DNA from: Alphaproteobacteria bacterium SO-S41
GTDB lineage: Bacteria; Pseudomonadota; Alphaproteobacteria; Micropepsales; Micropepsaceae
Assembly (NCBI GenBank): GCA_019670725.1
Contig: AP024629.1
Coordinates: 4,340,001 to 4,404,000 of the forward strand
Length of the DNA: 64,000 bases
Direction of reading: 5' to 3'
Position numbers and translations under genes: made by a program. Shown here piece after piece: positions 61,623-64,000 of this stretch (positions are counted from its first letter, which is position 1; the number at the start of each line of letters is the position of its first letter). A model generated the notes under the pieces. It made no database searches. It saw only the letters and a list, made by a program, of their open reading frames with translations, and was not told where the DNA came from.

Positions 61623-62759
61623 TCAGTGCCCCCGTGGCAGGCCGAGCCCGCGCTGTGCAATGAGATCGAGCTGAAGTTCGTAGGTGCCCGCGGCGATCGT
61701 CGCGGCGATCTGGCTACGGTAGAAATTTTCGAGCATGGGGTCGCCGCCCGCGAGGCAATCGGGCGTGTACTCCATCAGGAAGCTCATGAGATCGAGGCAG
61801 GCTTCTGCGGCCGTCAGACGCTGCACATTGGGATCGACCGTGTCCTCGCCAGTGATCCGCTGGTGGACGACGAGATAGGTGAGCAGCCGGGCCGCTTCGC
61901 ATTTGGCGACAATGCGGCCCGCGGCAGCACGGACGATCGGATCGCTGAAGCGGCCTTCCTTCTTCAACTGCGCGACCGCGGTATCCAGGGTCCGGCGCGC
62001 CCAGTGATAGCGCGGAAGGCCGACGCGTTCGTAGTTGAGCGCATGCCGGATGACATCCCAGCCCTTGCTCTCCTCACCGACCAATGCGGATTCCGGCACT
62101 TCGACATCGTCGAAATAGACCTCGTTCAGGTGGCCTTCTTCGACAAGGCCGGGAAACGGCACGACCTTGATGCCGGGCGAGGTCATCGGCACTAAGAAGC
62201 AGGAGATCGATTTGCGCTCGGGGCCTGTCCGGGCGAGCAGGAAAATCCAATCGGCCCGTCGCGCGTAGGACGTCCAGATCTTCATGCCGTTAATCTTGAA
62301 GCCGCTATTCGTGCGCTCGGCACGGGTCTTGAGCGCGGCCAGATCCGTACCGGCCTGCGGCTCCGAAAACCCTTGGGACCAGGTGACGTTGCCCGAGGCG
62401 ATCCGCGTCAGGTGCTCGTCCTTCTGCGCCTGCGTCCCGTAACGCATGAGCGCGGGGCCGATCCAGTTGACCCCCATGTACTGGCCGCCGCGCGGTTCGT
62501 TCCAGCTCCACATCTCCTCGGCCAGGATGAACTGCTGCCAAGGGTTGCCATCGGCGCCCCCATATTCCTTCGGCCATTGGGGGACGAGCAGACCTTCTTC
62601 AGCGAGCGCAGGGCAGAAGATCTTCGAATAGAACAACTGCGCATCTGTGCCGATGCCGTGAGCGTAATTCGTCCACCAGTCCTTGGGCAGGGTCCGCTCG
62701 ATGAACGAACTTACCCGCCGCCTATAGGCGTCCTGCTCATTGCTCCAGGCGAATTCCAT
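61623..62759 (-). CDS. Acyl-CoA dehydrogenase, large subunit-like
   Basis: The 378-residue FAD enzyme has GFSEPQAGTDLAALKT, GMKIWTSYARRADWIF and the C-terminal TIAAGTYELQLDLIAQRGLGLPR. The usual catalytic Glu (YEG) reads AAG, while a helix-G Glu (NYERVG) is present as in the isovaleryl-type enzymes. The ATG at 62759 gives the normal length; the long open frame before it is not coding. It is the first gene of the catabolic cluster, divergent from the LysR gene. Confidence 0.88.
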   Translation of the reverse strand: MEFAWSNEQDAYRRRVSSFIERTLPKDWWTNYAHGIGTDAQLFYSKIFCPALAEEGLLVPQWPKEYGGADGNPWQQFILAEEMWSWNEPRGGQYMGVNWIGPALMRYGTQAQKDEHLTRIASGNVTWSQGFSEPQAGTDLAALKTRAERTNSGFKINGMKIWTSYARRADWIFLLARTGPERKSISCFLVPMTSPGIKVVPFPGLVEEGHLNEVYFDDVEVPESALVGEESKGWDVIRHALNYERVGLPRYHWARRTLDTAVAQLKKEGRFSDPIVRAAAGRIVAKCEAARLLTYLVVHQRITGEDTVDPNVQRLTAAEACLDLMSFLMEYTPDCLAGGDPMLENFYRSQIAATIAAGTYELQLDLIAQRGLGLPRGH

Positions 62760-63009
62760 AGACGTCCCTGCCGGCGTTGCCTGAGATCGGAAGTGACGCG
62801 ACGTCTCGCGGCTCCGTTTTTGTGGACAGGGTTCCGGTACCGGGCTGATCGCTCGGCATTCGAACCCACGCACACATTTGCGAGCCCGCAGTCAGTTGGC
62901 GACTTTCGATCCCATATGTTTCCTCGACGGCGCTTGGGCTTATCTGCCCAATGCTTCTCGTCGCGGTGATTGACTATCGCGATGCCGCCTAGGCGTCGTG
63001 ATCCATAAC

Positions 63010-63045
63010 GCAAATTTGCATATCCGTTTGGATATGGTAATTTGC
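63010..63045. promoter_or_regulatory. Large inverted repeat in the LysR/ACAD divergent promoter region
   Basis: GCAAATTTGCATATCC (63010-63025) and GGATATGGTAATTTGC (63030-63045) match as inverted copies at 14 of 16 positions around a 4-bp centre. The repeat ends 5 bp before the LysR ATG, where it would block translation or transcription start. The rest of the 291-bp gap (62760-63009) has no other clear motif. This is probably the LysR operator. Confidence 0.7.
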
Positions 63046-63050
63046 TTGCC

Positions 63051-63977
63051 ATGCCGATCGACCCAAAGCTTCTTGCCCCGCTACTCGAAGCTGGCCGCAC
63101 GCAGTCATTCACCAAGGCCGCTCACCAACTAGGCATCTCGCAGCCGCGCCTTTCGCTGCTTATCAAGAAGCTTGAAGACCAGCTTGGCTTCGCGCTGTTC
63201 ACCCGCGCGCATCGGTCCGTCGCCCTAACGCCTGAGGGGAAAGTCGTCTTCGACAAGGCGGCGGCGGTCTCGACGGCGTTACGAGAATTCGACGAGGCGG
63301 TCTGGCGGGTGCGCGGCGAGAAGCGATCGCGGCTGCGGCTCGGCTCGCCGCGCTATCAGGTCGATATTCCCGAGCGAAACACGCTCATTCGGGAGCTGTC
63401 GGAACGGCGCCCCAATCTTCAGATCGAGATCAACGGGGCGAGAACGCCCAGCATCCTCAACCACCTGAGGGCCGGCACGCTCGACCTGGCACTCGTGACC
63501 GCGCCGTTTGAAACATCGGACCTTGTCGCCAAACCCTTCGCGCGTGCCCGCGCGGTCCTCGTCTTTCCGCAGAACGATCCCTTCGCCAAGCTCGACTCCA
63601 TTCCAGTTGGAAAGGTGAAGGGCAAGTCGATCGCGATCTATCCGCGCACCATCGGCATGCAGTTCTTCGACGCCTGGTATGCCTCGATCCGCGACGCCGG
63701 TGCCGTGCTGGTCGAAGCCCAGGAAGACCACGTCAGCGCGCTCATCCACTTTGCGGCGCATCGCCGGATCGCGACCGTGGTCCATCTGTGGTCGAACCAG
63801 GACTCGCTGCCGGTCAAGGCCGATATCGGCATGGCATTTCGCCCGATCGTAGGCGGCGATCTCGACCTCAAGGTCTACATGGTCAAATTGAGGTCGAACC
63901 ATTCGCCGATCGTCGACTGGGTCTGGAATCTCGCGGACCAGTTTTCGGACACAAGCGGGTTCGACGCGCCCCCTTAG
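63051..63977 (+). CDS. LysR-family transcriptional regulator
   Basis: The 308-residue protein has the N-terminal LysR helix-turn-helix (SFTKAAHQLGISQPRLSLLIKKLEDQLGFALFTR) and a C-terminal periplasmic-binding-like ligand domain. It is divergent from the catabolic cluster and next to a large inverted repeat, so it probably controls the cluster in response to a pathway intermediate. No Shine-Dalgarno precedes the ATG; a TTG at 63042 in the same frame is a less likely start. The gene ends 23 bp before the window edge. Confidence 0.93.
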   Translation: MPIDPKLLAPLLEAGRTQSFTKAAHQLGISQPRLSLLIKKLEDQLGFALFTRAHRSVALTPEGKVVFDKAAAVSTALREFDEAVWRVRGEKRSRLRLGSPRYQVDIPERNTLIRELSERRPNLQIEINGARTPSILNHLRAGTLDLALVTAPFETSDLVAKPFARARAVLVFPQNDPFAKLDSIPVGKVKGKSIAIYPRTIGMQFFDAWYASIRDAGAVLVEAQEDHVSALIHFAAHRRIATVVHLWSNQDSLPVKADIGMAFRPIVGGDLDLKVYMVKLRSNHSPIVDWVWNLADQFSDTSGFDAPP

Positions 63978-64000
63978 CTGCGGTTCATCCGGCTCCTGAT

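Overview
The window is 64 kb of GC-rich chromosomal DNA from a Gram-negative alphaproteobacterium. Several things point there together: the gene order aroA-cmk-rpsA / ihfB-lapA-like / pyrF-trpF-trpB-trpA-accD-folC / trxA, the kdsD-lptC-lptA // lptB-rpoN // hpf-ptsN block, an Hsp20 gene followed by a DUF1150 gene, a FYDLN-acid (TIGR02300) gene, and several GGAAC-N16-type extracytoplasmic-function promoters. Glutathione-dependent formaldehyde oxidation and a TonB-receptor-linked acyl-CoA catabolic cluster suggest a free-living aerobic heterotroph. The genus cannot be told from the sequence. I see no transposase, integrase, phage gene, CRISPR array or rRNA.

Layout. 0-13.3 kb: housekeeping (thioredoxin, folate, acetyl-CoA carboxylase, tryptophan and pyrimidine synthesis, IHF beta, ribosomal protein S1, CMP kinase, EPSP synthase) and tRNA-Ala(GGC). 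13.4-21 kb: an amidohydrolase/phosphatase pair; then a stress island (zinc alcohol dehydrogenase, membrane protein, 26-residue peptide, hemerythrin, DUF883 protein) with four ECF-type promoters; then an enoyl-CoA hydratase/VOC pair. 21-25 kb: formaldehyde oxidation (class III ADH and S-formylglutathione hydrolase) and a cysteine synthase. 25.3-33.5 kb: a permease, glutamine-synthetase-like ligase, aldehyde dehydrogenase, iron alcohol dehydrogenase and, after an SdpR/SdpI-like pair, a class I amidotransferase and an FAH-family hydrolase. This set could form a gamma-glutamylated amino-alcohol pathway. 33.5-38.6 kb: a frameshifted secreted-protein gene, a fused pabB-pabC gene coupled to an adenylate cyclase, and Hsp20-DUF1150 with a possible RNA thermometer. 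38.6-48.5 kb: ptsN, hpf, a thioesterase/XRE pair, rpoN, lptB, an unusual 533-bp region, lptA, lptC, kdsD, PqiA and RNase D. 50.3-64 kb: a ten-gene minus-strand catabolic cluster (two acyl-CoA dehydrogenases, TonB receptor, MFS transporter, CoA ligase, two MaoC-type proteins, cyclase, two SDRs) with a divergent LysR regulator and a large inverted repeat between them.

The most unusual parts are: (1) the 533 bp between lptB and lptA, which hold a sigma-54 consensus site facing right with a possible ~90-nt RNA, a sigma-70-like promoter facing left with a perfect 16-bp palindrome, and three ATTCGAAY elements spaced exactly 40 bp apart; (2) the repeated GGAAC-N16-GCTT promoters of the stress island; (3) the LysR-linked catabolic cluster, whose substrate is unknown; (4) the amino-alcohol-like gamma-glutamyl cluster; (5) a three-way-junction RNA candidate at 18.7 kb. 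All functions come from reading motifs and gene order; no database search was possible.
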